The notes: a model not told the origin generated them from the sequence alone. Positions 24,088 to 33,013 are shown, numbered from the stretch's first letter. The stretch is 34,675 nt of DNA from Chlamydiota bacterium (GCA_013287645.1 JABDDJ010000025.1:1-34675), one strand, 5' to 3'. Program-made: numbers and translations.

Positions 24088-25400
24088 TGTTTTTCCAAAT
24101 ATTACGCAGCTTGGCTCTGCGTACGCTGCTCGCTGCAGCCACCCTTTCACTCATTTCTGGATGCTGCTCCTCCCGCTATAGTTCCGTTTGCGGCGGCGCC
24201 CCCCAACTCATTAGCATCCATATTATCGACCGCAATGGCATGTCTGAAACCATTGGAAATCCCGATCGCCTCTGTGAATATGCCTCGGTAAACTTCTTAA
24301 AGCCACAGCCCTATAAAAAAGTCCTCCGCGTCTATGCACGCGATGCTTTTGGTAATACGAAAGGCATCATCACCAGCTATTACGAAAACGGTCAGGTCCA
24401 AAAATACCTCGAAGTCACTAACAACCGCGCTCAAGGCAAGTATCACGAATGGTATGAGAATGGAAACCAGCATCTCGAAGCAACTATCATTGGCGGTATT
24501 GCCGATATCACCCCTGCAGCCGAAAGTAGCTGGGTCTTTGATGAAGCTGGCCAAGTATGGGATGAAGCAGGAAATCTGATCGCCACGATACCCTACTGCA
24601 AAGGCAAACAAGATGGCGACACTCTCTATTACCACATCAACGGACAAATCTGGAAACGCTGCCCCTTTCATGAAGGCAAACAATGCGGCTACTTTCAGGT
24701 CTATTATAAAGATGGCGCCTTGCTCCAATCCACTCTATACGATGATAATCAGCCCAGTGGCCCTTCCTTCCGCTACTGGCAATGTGGAGATATCGCTGCA
24801 AAAGAGATCTACCGCTGTGGAAAACTCATAGAAGGCACCTATTACGACCCAAAAGGAAATATCGCCTGCACAATCTGTGATGGCAGTGGTCAACGCGCTA
24901 TCTTCTCTGCCACAGGTGTACGTGAACTACATACCTACTCCAATGGCATTCCAGAAGGCGATGTCAGGGTCCTTGATGATGATGGCTTTGTCGTCAAAAC
25001 CTGGAAAGTCCTAAATGGCGAAAAGCATGGCCCTGAAATAGAATACTACCCTCCCACCTCACCCAATGAACCTCTGCTGCCCAAACTTGAAATCAACTGG
25101 TATGAAGGGAAAATTCAAGGCCCCGTAAAAACCTGGTATAGCAATGGCATACCAGAGAGCCAAAAAGAGATGTCAGAAAATGCTAAAAACGGCCTATATA
25201 CCGCCTGGTACAAAGATGGCTCCCTCATGATCGTTGAAGAATATGACAATGACAAACTGGTAAAAGGCGAATACTACCGACGCAACGAACGTCTGCCCAT
25301 CTCCGAAATCGATCTAGGAGATGGTGTTGCTACTATTCACAATGCTGATGGTAACTTTGTACGAAAGGTAAGCTATAAGCATGGAAAGCCTTATGAATAA
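24087..25400 (+). CDS. MORN-repeat lipoprotein
   Basis: A 437-residue protein with a lipoprotein signal peptide ending in the lipobox LISGC (Cys26). It carries many MORN_2-type repeats: [73 protein letters not shown] and [18 protein letters not shown]. Repeats of this sort form an elongated beta sheet and often mediate membrane or protein contacts. It is coupled to the PilN-like gene (one-base overlap) and lies 20 bases before recA. A MORN protein sits in the same position in Chlamydia (CT648, from memory). The role is unknown. Confidence 0.85.
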   Translation: MFFQILRSLALRTLLAAATLSLISGCCSSRYSSVCGGAPQLISIHIIDRNGMSETIGNPDRLCEYASVNFLKPQPYKKVLRVYARDAFGNTKGIITSYYENGQVQKYLEVTNNRAQGKYHEWYENGNQHLEATIIGGIADITPAAESSWVFDEAGQVWDEAGNLIATIPYCKGKQDGDTLYYHINGQIWKRCPFHEGKQCGYFQVYYKDGALLQSTLYDDNQPSGPSFRYWQCGDIAAKEIYRCGKLIEGTYYDPKGNIACTICDGSGQRAIFSATGVRELHTYSNGIPEGDVRVLDDDGFVVKTWKVLNGEKHGPEIEYYPPTSPNEPLLPKLEINWYEGKIQGPVKTWYSNGIPESQKEMSENAKNGLYTAWYKDGSLMIVEEYDNDKLVKGEYYRRNERLPISEIDLGDGVATIHNADGNFVRKVSYKHGKPYE

Positions 25401-25420
25401 CCCTAGAGGAGATTTATTTC

Positions 25421-26488
25421 ATGTCCCAATCCACTGATGCAGAGAAAAGAAAAGCGTTAGAACTCGCCGTCGGCCTTATCAAAAAACAATTTGGCGATGG
25501 CGCCATCATGTCACTCGGTAAACACCAAGAAAACCGTGACTTTCAAGTCATCAAAACCGGATCGCTCTCTCTCGATATCGCCTTAGGAATCGGCGGTGTT
25601 CCCCGTGGACGCATCATCGAAATCTATGGCCCTGAATCCTCAGGGAAATCGACCCTCGCCACTCACATCGTTGCCAACGCCCAAAAAAATGGCGGGCTAG
25701 CTGCCTACATCGATGCTGAACACGCTCTCGATCCCGTCTACGCCGCTAAAATCGGGGTCAATCTCGATGACCTAATGATCTGTCAACCCGACAGCGGAGA
25801 AGAGGCCCTCAATATTGCCGAAATGCTTGCCCGCTCCAATGCTGTCGACGTCATCGTCATCGACTCAGTCGCAGCTCTCGTGCCCAAATCCGAGCTCGAA
25901 GGCGAAATCGGCGACACATTTGTTGGCCTGCAAGCCCGCCTCATGTCGCAAGCATTGCGCAAACTCACTGCCACACTCTCTCGCAGCAATACCTGCGCTA
26001 TTTTTATTAACCAGATTCGCGAGAAAATCGGCGTGATGTATGGCAACCCAGAAACCACTACAGGCGGTCGCGCCCTCAAGTTTTATTCATCAGTCCGTTT
26101 AGATATCCGCCCTGTGGGAAGCATCAAAGCTGGAACCGACGAAGTCGGAAGACGCGTTAAAGTAAAAGTCGCTAAAAACAAATGCGCGCCTCCCTTCCAG
26201 ATTGCCGAATTTGACATCATGTTTAACGAAGGTATTTCGCGTACAGGCGCAGCCATTGACCTCGGTGCAGAACTCGGCATTATCGACAAAAAGGGAGCCT
26301 GGTTTAGTTATAATGGCCAACGTCTTGGTCAAGGTCGAGAAGCTGTGCGCGAGGAGTTCAAAAATAACCTCAAGCTATTGGATGAGATCGAAAATCAGAT
26401 TATGGAGAGAATCAAAGATAAAGGTTCGCTCAAAAAGATCTTAGCTGCTAGCGCTAACGATAGCCCGAACTCAGAAAGCGCTGAGTAG
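25421..26488 (+). CDS. recA: Recombinase RecA
   Basis: A 355-residue homologous-recombination and SOS ATPase. Walker [10 protein letters not shown], the [15 protein letters not shown] region, Walker [11 protein letters not shown], the L1 loop EGEIGD, loop L2 with [20 protein letters not shown], and [11 protein letters not shown] are all present. Length is normal. An AGGAG site lies ten bases before ATG 25421. A hairpin terminator follows at 26513. Its position after the MORN lipoprotein follows the chlamydial arrangement, though the intervening formyl-THF cyclo-ligase gene I remember from Chlamydia is absent here. Confidence 0.97.
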   Translation: MSQSTDAEKRKALELAVGLIKKQFGDGAIMSLGKHQENRDFQVIKTGSLSLDIALGIGGVPRGRIIEIYGPESSGKSTLATHIVANAQKNGGLAAYIDAEHALDPVYAAKIGVNLDDLMICQPDSGEEALNIAEMLARSNAVDVIVIDSVAALVPKSELEGEIGDTFVGLQARLMSQALRKLTATLSRSNTCAIFINQIREKIGVMYGNPETTTGGRALKFYSSVRLDIRPVGSIKAGTDEVGRRVKVKVAKNKCAPPFQIAEFDIMFNEGISRTGAAIDLGAELGIIDKKGAWFSYNGQRLGQGREAVREEFKNNLKLLDEIENQIMERIKDKGSLKKILAASANDSPNSESAE

Positions 26489-26512
26489 ATTAAAAATTAA
26501 ACGCAAAGGCGC

Positions 26513-26548
26513 AAAGCCGCAAAGAAAAAATTTATCTTTGCGGCTTTT
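26513..26548 (+). terminator. Terminator after recA
   Basis: AAAGCCGCAAAG (26513-26524) pairs with CTTTGCGGCTTT (26536-26547), and the stem runs into TTTT. It lies 25 bases after the recA stop. The stem also resembles the GCGAAG/GCAAAG-type palindromes elsewhere in the window. Confidence 0.75.
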
Positions 26549-26586
26549 CCTGGACTTCAGATACAAATTTACAAAAAAAGAAAATA

Positions 26587-26686
26587 ACAAGATAGGCAGG
26601 ATCGCTTCGCGGCAGGATAAACAAGATAAATATATATATATTTTATAATGCTTATCCTGCCGCGTTAGCGATCCTGCCTATCTTGT
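26587..26686. repeat. Long imperfect palindrome (ACAAGATAGGCAGGATCGC)
   Basis: The left arm starting ACAAGATAGGCAGGATCGCT and ending GCGGCAGGATAA (26587-26620) pairs with its complement ending at 26686, apart from a small bulge (TTCGCGG versus AACGCGG). The loop of about 30 bases is AT-rich. It occupies most of the 297-base gap between recA and the next gene. Confidence 0.85.
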
Positions 26687-26735
26687 AATTTTTTTTCTGC
26701 CTTTATAGTTTTAATTAAATTATTATTGTAATTAA

Positions 26736-26764
26736 TTGTTATCTGTAGTAAGTTATTGTAATAA
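26736..26764 (+). promoter_or_regulatory. Weak promoter candidate for the 220-residue gene
   Basis: TTGTTA (26736-26741) and TAATAA (26759-26764) are 17 bases apart and 22 bases before ATG 26786. Because the whole area is AT-rich, chance matches are likely. Confidence 0.3.
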
Positions 26765-26785
26765 AATATTAAAATAGGTTTTATT

Positions 26786-27448
26786 ATGTATGCACCAGAT
26801 GCTATAAAAGCTAATAATTTTGTTAATAATTGTTTTGAAGTTGCTTTAATTGTCACAGCGGCACCATTTGTAGTTGTAGGCGCTGTGGCTGGAGGAATTG
26901 TACTTTCTCCCATCGCTGTTGCAATTAACATCTTTGCACAAATTAAATTAAGATATGACAGATATTTATTGAATAAAGATCTTAGGTTTCTTGAAGAGAA
27001 AATTATCAAAATCATCGGTTCTGCTCCAAACCCATATGGCCCTCAAGGCAAAAATTATTTTAATGAAGCGCCTAAAAGAATAGAAAATAAGCATAGTGGG
27101 TCAATAAATTATGAAGGAAACTTCATTTTCAAAGATGTTAAAGATCTTTCTTGGCTGTGGCATGAATATCAGAGATTAAATGTCAGAGGCATGTTATCTC
27201 AAAATAAGGCAGATATCGGGTTTTGTTTGAGTCTGATGATTCCTATATATAACATATATTCAATTTTTGATAGGTATTGTGCCAAATCATTAGGTTATGA
27301 TGATATGAGCGATTTTGATCATATAGAAAAGCATTTTCTAGCACTTCAATGGAAACTTTTTGTTGATGAACCTCCAAACTATGATAGGTTCCTGAACATT
27401 GATCTAAGAGATAGCTATTTTCCATATGACAGTCTTAGATTTATTTAA
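26786..27448 (+). CDS. Inc-like hypothetical protein, 220 residues
   Basis: An unrecognised protein with an N-terminal bilobed hydrophobic region (about residues 18-51): VALIVTAAPFVVVGAVAGG, then IVLSPIAVAINIFA. A charged, Tyr-rich soluble part and a further short hydrophobic stretch (FCLSLMIPIYNIYSIF, about 150-166) follow. Two closely spaced hydrophobic lobes are the hallmark by which chlamydial inclusion-membrane proteins are predicted, so this could be a type III secreted Inc protein. Codons are AT-rich compared with recA next door. The gene is convergent with the polyprenyl synthase gene (11-base gap). Host-directed function is inference only. Confidence 0.65.
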   Translation: MYAPDAIKANNFVNNCFEVALIVTAAPFVVVGAVAGGIVLSPIAVAINIFAQIKLRYDRYLLNKDLRFLEEKIIKIIGSAPNPYGPQGKNYFNEAPKRIENKHSGSINYEGNFIFKDVKDLSWLWHEYQRLNVRGMLSQNKADIGFCLSLMIPIYNIYSIFDRYCAKSLGYDDMSDFDHIEKHFLALQWKLFVDEPPNYDRFLNIDLRDSYFPYDSLRFI

Positions 27449-27459
27449 TTACTAAATTT

Positions 27460-28332
27460 TTAAAGAGTCTCTTCAAGTAGTGTCGCCAGATGCAAAAGGG
27501 GCGGTGTCGCTATTCTGAGCTGCTCTAATGTATCTTTGTAGGCCTTAATCTCTCTTCTGAATAGTTCTTGAGCCTGTTGTTGACCGCATACCACTGCGTA
27601 GTTAACAGAGGCTTGGTAGGCATCTTGCTGCAGATCATGCAAATCATCTGCGATTTGGAAAGCTACTCCGAAATGAGCAGCGGTTTCTTTGACTTCGGGA
27701 AGTCTATCCTTAGAGCCTCCGCCATAAAGCCACCCTAATACAAAGGCAACCTCAAATAATGAAACGGTCTTTTTTTGGATGATTTCCATTAGTGTCTCTT
27801 CCGAAAGATTCGGAGGATTTAGATCTAGATATTGACCGCCTGTCGCTCCCCAATAACCTGTATTACGTGCTGCATTTTCAAGAGCTAATAGACAGATCTC
27901 CGCACTATGAGCATGGCCCTTCTGTTCCAAGACGCGCGCATTAGCTGCCAATGCTGCATAGGCATCTGCTATCATCGCATAAGAAGTTAACAGAGCTGTA
28001 GCCTCATCGAAAGCGCGATGCAGAGAGGGTTTAGACCGCCTTTCATCATCATTATCCATCATAGGAAGATCATCTGCAATCAAGGAGGCAGTATGGCACA
28101 GCTCAATAGCAAGAGCCGCTTGACTTACATCAAATTGACTGTTAAGTGCGTCTGCGATCATGAATACAACACTTGGTCGAAAGCGTTTACCTCCATTGGT
28201 AAGGGCATAGGCATAGGCTGCGCTGAAGCGTTGATTAGCATCGAGAGTGTCAATGTGTCTTTTGATGATTAATTCGGATTGAAATTGGTATGGCTTAAAG
28301 AGTTGATATAATTGATCTTCAAGAACAGACAT
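27460..28332 (-). CDS. ispA: Polyprenyl (farnesyl/geranylgeranyl) diphosphate synthase
   Basis: A 290-residue trans-prenyltransferase condensing IPP with allylic diphosphates for isoprenoid and quinone synthesis. The first Asp-rich motif is DDLPMMDND in ASLIADDLPMMDNDDERR, preceded by GGKRFRP. The second is FQIADDLHD. TGGQYLDL and QKKTVSLFEVA are also typical. Short-chain type (IspA/CrtE-like) is suggested by length; chain length cannot be told by eye. AGAGG lies four bases before ATG 28332. It is convergent with the gene to its left and divergent from the 555-residue orphan. Confidence 0.92.
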   Translation of the reverse strand: MSVLEDQLYQLFKPYQFQSELIIKRHIDTLDANQRFSAAYAYALTNGGKRFRPSVVFMIADALNSQFDVSQAALAIELCHTASLIADDLPMMDNDDERRSKPSLHRAFDEATALLTSYAMIADAYAALAANARVLEQKGHAHSAEICLLALENAARNTGYWGATGGQYLDLNPPNLSEETLMEIIQKKTVSLFEVAFVLGWLYGGGSKDRLPEVKETAAHFGVAFQIADDLHDLQQDAYQASVNYAVVCGQQQAQELFRREIKAYKDTLEQLRIATPPLLHLATLLEETL

Positions 28333-28414
28333 AAAACCTCTAAAATGATCTTTATCATATCTTAACGTTTTTGAATTAAATTACTTAGAAATATATTTAA
28401 ATCGGGGAATAAAA

Positions 28415-30082
28415 GTGTGTTTTTCTATAGTTAAAGATTTTGCAGTATACTGCAAAGATCACATTCAACAATTTTCGTGGCATTTAGTAGAGAAAACAGT
28501 CTTATCCTCCACTCCTATTCAAGCAATTAAAAATATTTATTCTAAGAATATTGAACAATCCGATTTGAGCCAGATATATTGCTTTGAGGCCCAAATAACC
28601 CAATGTCAGCGCGATATTTCTCATCTAAAAAGTTTTACGGTTATTGACTTTCTTTGCCGATCCATTATTGAAAAAAAACTTAACGAACTCAAAGGCATTG
28701 CTACTTTAGTACTGGCTCAACGACTACACCATGAAGACCTGATTAGACAATCTCTCATAGTCCCAAAAATTGATCTGACAGAACCAGAAAAAGAAGAAGC
28801 AACTCAAATAGAGGCTGCTCCACTTAATCAAAAAAGCGAGCATGATATTCGATTGGAACAAATTGCTTTGGAAAGAAAACAGACCATCCCAAACTATCTT
28901 TTTGATGAAGTAGAAATCGTATATTTCTTAAGGGCCTCGAATTCTGTAAATTTGTTAGAGAAAAAAATCAGCTATATTTTGAATTACTACATCAATTCAA
29001 CATCCGAATATGGCGAAATTCTGAATCATGTAAACAAGTTTTTGGATGTACTCACAGCTTATTCAGAATCAATAGGAAATACAGACCTTAATCAACTAAA
29101 TAAACAAGTAATTTTCCCTAGACCCACTCTATGGCCTATTTCAATTACTTATTTCACTCTATTTCAAGCGATCGAGTACTTAAAAGATCTGATTAACAGG
29201 TACAAAGAGGACCCATTACTTTCTCAAGAGAACATTGAAAAATTTACTAATAGTTCTGTTGATAGTCTAGAGACCTATTTTGAAGACAAAACATTGCCAA
29301 TTAATCTATTATCTCCACTAGAGCAGTTATTAGTAGATCTTTTGCGCAAGATCGATACTATAATCATCAATTCTGTAAACAAATCTCTAGAAGTTAATTT
29401 ACAATCACGCAAAGAAATAGGCAAAAATCAACAAAATAGTCTTGTAGCCTGGTTGTGGACTATAATTGACATGGGCACTAATGATAGAATAATCAAACCC
29501 GCATTAAAGTTTGGACTTACATATGGGCTTCCAAAATACCTTAATTCAATTCGAAAAAGCCTTGATGATGAAGAATATATAAAATTATTTGATGCATTTA
29601 TGGAATTGTATAATAAGGTCTTGCTTGGGATGCTATGCAAACTGATCGACAATTACTCCATAACGAATATTGCAAATATTTGGACTACGGTGCGTAAACT
29701 ACGTGTAGCTCAGGGTAATTATATTGAAAACCCTGATTCCGAAACTAAGCAGGAATATCAGGAAGCTAAAAACGAATGGATTTTAAGCTTTGTTTTGGCC
29801 CTACAAACCTTTGTGAATCAATCTCAAAAATATCCTCTTGAATCTGAAATAATTCGAGTGATTCATGAAAAGGTAATGAAGTTTGAATGGGATCCCCATT
29901 CTCAAAACTATACCAAGCAAATTTGGGAAAATCTGGTGCTAGTAGTATTAAAGGAGCTAATGACGAGACTTCCATTACTTATAAAAATCATGGAAGATCA
30001 AAGGATGCAAGAGGAGGCCGACGGTTATTTAAGTTATTTCTTTGGGCCAACTACGGTTTCTATTGAAGCACCCGTTCCTTGA
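28415..30082 (+). CDS. Large orphan protein, mostly helical
   Basis: A 555-residue protein not recognised as any family. It starts at GTG 28415, seven bases after GGGGA, or possibly later. No signal peptide or clear membrane span is visible. Composition is rich in Leu, Ile, Glu, Asn and Lys, consistent with an all-helical fold. A charged linker (TEPEKEEATQIEAAPLNQKSEHD, about 122-144) divides a short N-terminal region from a long C-terminal helical body. Tryptophans cluster in SLVAWLWTIID. AT-rich codons and lack of recognisable homologues suggest a lineage-specific, possibly effector-like chlamydial gene. It is followed by a large palindrome. Confidence 0.75.
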   Translation: MCFSIVKDFAVYCKDHIQQFSWHLVEKTVLSSTPIQAIKNIYSKNIEQSDLSQIYCFEAQITQCQRDISHLKSFTVIDFLCRSIIEKKLNELKGIATLVLAQRLHHEDLIRQSLIVPKIDLTEPEKEEATQIEAAPLNQKSEHDIRLEQIALERKQTIPNYLFDEVEIVYFLRASNSVNLLEKKISYILNYYINSTSEYGEILNHVNKFLDVLTAYSESIGNTDLNQLNKQVIFPRPTLWPISITYFTLFQAIEYLKDLINRYKEDPLLSQENIEKFTNSSVDSLETYFEDKTLPINLLSPLEQLLVDLLRKIDTIIINSVNKSLEVNLQSRKEIGKNQQNSLVAWLWTIIDMGTNDRIIKPALKFGLTYGLPKYLNSIRKSLDDEEYIKLFDAFMELYNKVLLGMLCKLIDNYSITNIANIWTTVRKLRVAQGNYIENPDSETKQEYQEAKNEWILSFVLALQTFVNQSQKYPLESEIIRVIHEKVMKFEWDPHSQNYTKQIWENLVLVVLKELMTRLPLLIKIMEDQRMQEEADGYLSYFFGPTTVSIEAPVP

Positions 30083-30133
30083 AAATTAGGCGTCGATTAG
30101 GTATACTAACTTAGCTTATGCAGAACTTATCCA

Positions 30134-30228
30134 AACGCGAAGATCGCGAAGAAGGCGAAGAAAACGCGAAGGTTATTTGTTATTAATAACCTTCGCGTTT
30201 TCTTCGCCTTCTTCGCGATCTTCGCGTT
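30134..30228. repeat. Perfect 43-bp palindrome of GCGAAG units
   Basis: The left arm 30134-30176 (AACGCGAAGATCGCGAAG... to GGTTAT) is the exact reverse complement of 30186-30228, with a 9-base loop TTGTTATTA. The arm itself is a series of (A)CGCGAAG and GGCGAAG units. A degenerate copy is at 7117-7184. It lies between the 555-residue orphan and the DUF2608 gene and may act as a bidirectional terminator, although no T-run is present. Confidence 0.95.
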
Positions 30229-30277
30229 AAATATGTTTGGTAAGGTGTGATACTAATTGTCTTACGCTAGAGTTTTT

Positions 30278-31033
30278 ATGTCTTATAGCCTACTTAAATC
30301 ATTTGAAGAGCTAGCTAAGGTCAATCTTTCTCGAAAAGCTGAAACACTATTCGTTTTTGATATGGATCTTGTTGTTAGTATTCCGGTTGATCCGGCATTT
30401 CATCCACTCAGTTTTTATCGCTTTCAGGAACAGCTAAAGCCGCTATTTTCTCCTTTAAACCCCTATGAAGAAGAGCTGGTATTTAGTCTCTTAGCGGCAG
30501 AGACAGAGCGTCAGTTAGTTGAACAATGCTTTATTAGTCTAGTTAACGAAATATTTGCTGCTGGTCACAAAGCAATTATTTTAACTGCGCAGTTTGCACT
30601 CAATTGGAATGGAATGGACTTTGTCGAGCAGCGTGTAGATGAAGTTCGACGCTTTCAGTTAGACTTTCAACAATCCTTTCCGCATATCCCTGCCTTCCAT
30701 TTTCACGAATGGACTCCCATTTTAGGCGCTGTGCCTGTCTATAAGGATGGAGTTATCTTTTCGCACACAGAATTTAATTCGAAAGGCGACGTCCTAAAAG
30801 CATTTTTACAAAAAATCGACCATCTTCCCAATAGCGTTGTCTATGTAGACGATAAAGAAAAAAATGTTGTGTCTGTTCAAAATGCGATGGCTAGTCTAGG
30901 CATACCCTGCGAAGGCTGGCACTATCAAGGAATTTTTGAATGTGAAGTTCCCTCTGTTGAAGAAGCTACAGTCCTTAAAAAATGGGGAGAAAAAGTGATT
31001 CAAGCTGTAGCTATTGCCAAAAATTTATTATAA
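30278..31033 (+). CDS. DUF2608-family HAD-like protein
   Basis: A 251-residue protein with a haloacid-dehalogenase-like core. FVFDMDLVV (Asp28, Asp30) is motif I, ILTAQFA supplies the motif II Thr, and VVYVDDKEKNV supplies motif IV acids. This is the DUF2608 arrangement found mainly in Chlamydiae and Legionella, a predicted phosphatase-like family. ATG 30278 is preferred over TTG 30257. Lys in motif III is plausibly in FNSKGDVLKAF. No signal peptide is apparent. Ten bases separate it from the DAO-like gene, so the two may be co-transcribed. Enzymatic activity is inferred from motifs. Confidence 0.82.
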   Translation: MSYSLLKSFEELAKVNLSRKAETLFVFDMDLVVSIPVDPAFHPLSFYRFQEQLKPLFSPLNPYEEELVFSLLAAETERQLVEQCFISLVNEIFAAGHKAIILTAQFALNWNGMDFVEQRVDEVRRFQLDFQQSFPHIPAFHFHEWTPILGAVPVYKDGVIFSHTEFNSKGDVLKAFLQKIDHLPNSVVYVDDKEKNVVSVQNAMASLGIPCEGWHYQGIFECEVPSVEEATVLKKWGEKVIQAVAIAKNLL

Positions 31034-31043
31034 TGAGTTCAAT

Positions 31044-32204
31044 ATGTTTTCCAAATACCTGACCCTGATTATTACTGCTATGACTATCGGATCGACCTCA
31101 GCTCATGAGCCAACTATTGTTAAATTAACACCTCCCTTGGTTTCGCAAGAGACTATCTCTCAAGAAATTTTTTGCGACAGACCTATGCGTGAAGGCAAAT
31201 TTAATATTTCGTTAGATCAGCAAAATGGTAAAACAATTGTTCATTGTTACGGGCATGGGGGATCTGGTTGGACAACACTCTTTGGTTCTGTCAACAAGGC
31301 CATTCAACTATTTTTAGAGACTAATCCTGACAAATCAAGTCCTATTCATGTAATTGGGTCAGGGTGCATGGGACTCACAACTGCCGCTGAGCTATCTCGG
31401 CTTGGCTATACTGTTGAAAAGATATCTACACGCAGTATTTATGATAATCCCTCATGGCGAGCAGCGGGTTTTTTTGCTCTAGTTTCTGTTAAAACATCGC
31501 CAGAAGAACAGGAAAACCTAAATAACATCGGTTTAGATACCTTCTTAACTTATCAAAGTATAAATACAGGTGAGCATCCTTATATCTCAAAAGATGCTGT
31601 AAGGTACTTACCTGTGTATTGCAGTAGTCAGACAGATGCTGGTGTTGAGAACTTAGAGTTAGCTGGGCTTATCCCACCTAGAGAATATGTTACCATCGAT
31701 TTTGGAAATGGAACGGTCCATCCAGAGTATGTTAAATACTTGACCTTTTTTCTCGATACTACCAGGCTAATGCGAGAGCTTACCGATGAAGTAAATAGAC
31801 TAAATATTCCTATCGAGATACGGGAAATCAACTCCTTTGATGATCTTCCTGAAACCATTATTTTTAATTGCTCTGGACTTGGTGCTAGAGATCTCAATCA
31901 TGACAATGCTGTCATCCCTGTGCGAGGCCATTTGCTGACTCTGAATGAGCTGTCAGGTTCAGAACATATGGATTACATGATCTACACAAAGGTAAAGCAG
32001 GATGAAAATGATGAATATATCTATCTCTTTCCAAAAGGCATTTCAATAACCCCAGATAAAACTTCAGGAATACATTGCTTTGGTGTACTTGGAGGAACTT
32101 TTCTGCCCAATATGGACCATTTAAGCAGCGATGAGCAGGAAGCCATAAACCAAAAAGAATTTAATAAGCTCTTAGAGCGTACCCAAAAGTTCTTTCAAGG
32201 ATAA
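31044..32204 (+). CDS. Exported D-amino-acid-oxidase-like flavoprotein, apparently circularly permuted
   Basis: A 386-residue FAD-dependent oxidoreductase of the DAO superfamily with a signal peptide (MFSKYLTLIITAMTIGSTSA). ATG 31044 is chosen because it begins this signal. The motif RPMREGKFN (46-54) with TIVHCYGHGGSGWT (64-77) normally ends DAO proteins. Here it comes first, followed by the FAD-binding Rossmann start IHVIGSGCMG (101-110), then IFNCSGLGARDL and VPVRGHLLTL-type blocks and FGVLGGTFLPN. The chain ends shortly afterwards without a second GHGG motif. An oxidative deamination role, perhaps on D-amino acids or glycine-like substrates in the periplasm, is inferred. The first ten codons of the longer frame overlap DUF2608 and are excluded. 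Confidence 0.8.
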   Translation: MFSKYLTLIITAMTIGSTSAHEPTIVKLTPPLVSQETISQEIFCDRPMREGKFNISLDQQNGKTIVHCYGHGGSGWTTLFGSVNKAIQLFLETNPDKSSPIHVIGSGCMGLTTAAELSRLGYTVEKISTRSIYDNPSWRAAGFFALVSVKTSPEEQENLNNIGLDTFLTYQSINTGEHPYISKDAVRYLPVYCSSQTDAGVENLELAGLIPPREYVTIDFGNGTVHPEYVKYLTFFLDTTRLMRELTDEVNRLNIPIEIREINSFDDLPETIIFNCSGLGARDLNHDNAVIPVRGHLLTLNELSGSEHMDYMIYTKVKQDENDEYIYLFPKGISITPDKTSGIHCFGVLGGTFLPNMDHLSSDEQEAINQKEFNKLLERTQKFFQG

Positions 32205-32209
32205 CTAGG

Positions 32210-32425
32210 TTATTTTTTGAGGGCTTGCTCTAACTGAGTTAAACGACCGGAAAGCTGGTCGTTGTCAGATCTTAAAGCTAGGTAGAGCTCTCCCAAAGTG
32301 TTGTGCTGAATCAAAAAAAGTTCTTGCATTTCTGCAAGCTGCTCTGCACAACTTTTCAGGATTGATTTGAACTCGTTGATATCGAGTAATGGCTCGAAGA
32401 AATCGAGCTGTGTTCCGTAACTCAT
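32210..32425 (-). CDS. Small coiled-coil hypothetical protein
   Basis: A 71-residue protein, MSYGTQLDFFEPLLD to LTQLEQALKK. The C-terminal two-thirds is helical with heptad-like Leu spacing (AEQLAEMQELFLIQHNTLGELYLALRSD). No family recognised. No clear Shine-Dalgarno precedes ATG 32425. It is convergent with the DAO-like gene, five bases apart. Reasonable composition supports a gene, but a chance frame cannot be excluded. Confidence 0.5.
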   Translation of the reverse strand: MSYGTQLDFFEPLLDINEFKSILKSCAEQLAEMQELFLIQHNTLGELYLALRSDNDQLSGRLTQLEQALKK

Positions 32426-32528
32426 TATTAGTATCGCGTCACTATTTAATTACGTGTAGAATGGCATTCTTATATAATAGATGCATTTTTTTGCCAAGTT
32501 CTTTATTATTTGTGCAAAGGAGAAAAGA

Positions 32529-33002
32529 ATGCCAAAAGAGTGGTGGGTACTAGCCGGATTTTTGACGCTCTGCTTTTCGTGCCAAGCTTTAGCTTCGTAC
32601 TATACCGTGCAAAGTGTTTACACTGGCTATCTAGATCTAAAGAAGCCTGATTGGATGCCAGCTCTCGCGCTATTTGATCCTATTTGGACTTTTCTCTATG
32701 CATTGATGGCACTTTCAGGTTGGTTTATGTGGCGTGTCGTTGGTAAGTTAGCGCGAGCTCCCTTTGCATTTGGTAGCTTTCTAATACAACTCATCCTAAT
32801 TACCCTTTGGCCGATCTTATTTTTTTATCGACAGTCAATCCAGCTTGGACTTATTGATATTCTTTTCGTACTCATTTTTGTTGCAATGACAATGTATTTT
32901 TTCTGGCGCTCTTGTCCTATTTCAGGGTATCTTCTCTTACCATATCTCGCCTGTGTTGTTTTTGGTATTGCTCTCAATACTGCCGTGGTTTTAGCTAATT
33001 AA
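32529..33002 (+). CDS. tspO: TspO/MBR family membrane protein
   Basis: A 157-residue five-helix protein. Family marks are SYYTVQSVYTGYLDLKKPDWMPA, FDPIWTFLYALMALSGWFMWR, ITLWPILFFYRQS and the final LNTAVVLAN. Such proteins bind porphyrins and cholesterol-like ligands and can act in tetrapyrrole signalling or transport. ATG 32529 is set by AAGGAG six bases upstream; an in-frame ATG at 32481 lacks such a site. Eleven bases separate it from the next gene. Confidence 0.9.
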   Translation: MPKEWWVLAGFLTLCFSCQALASYYTVQSVYTGYLDLKKPDWMPALALFDPIWTFLYALMALSGWFMWRVVGKLARAPFAFGSFLIQLILITLWPILFFYRQSIQLGLIDILFVLIFVAMTMYFFWRSCPISGYLLLPYLACVVFGIALNTAVVLAN

Positions 33003-33013
33003 GAGGATTTTCA

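Noticed and set aside
26665..27015. 116-residue minus-strand frame overlapping the palindrome after recA
   Set aside because: Its end is made of the palindrome arm and its body is antisense to the 220-residue gene, which has an upstream promoter candidate and Inc-like topology.
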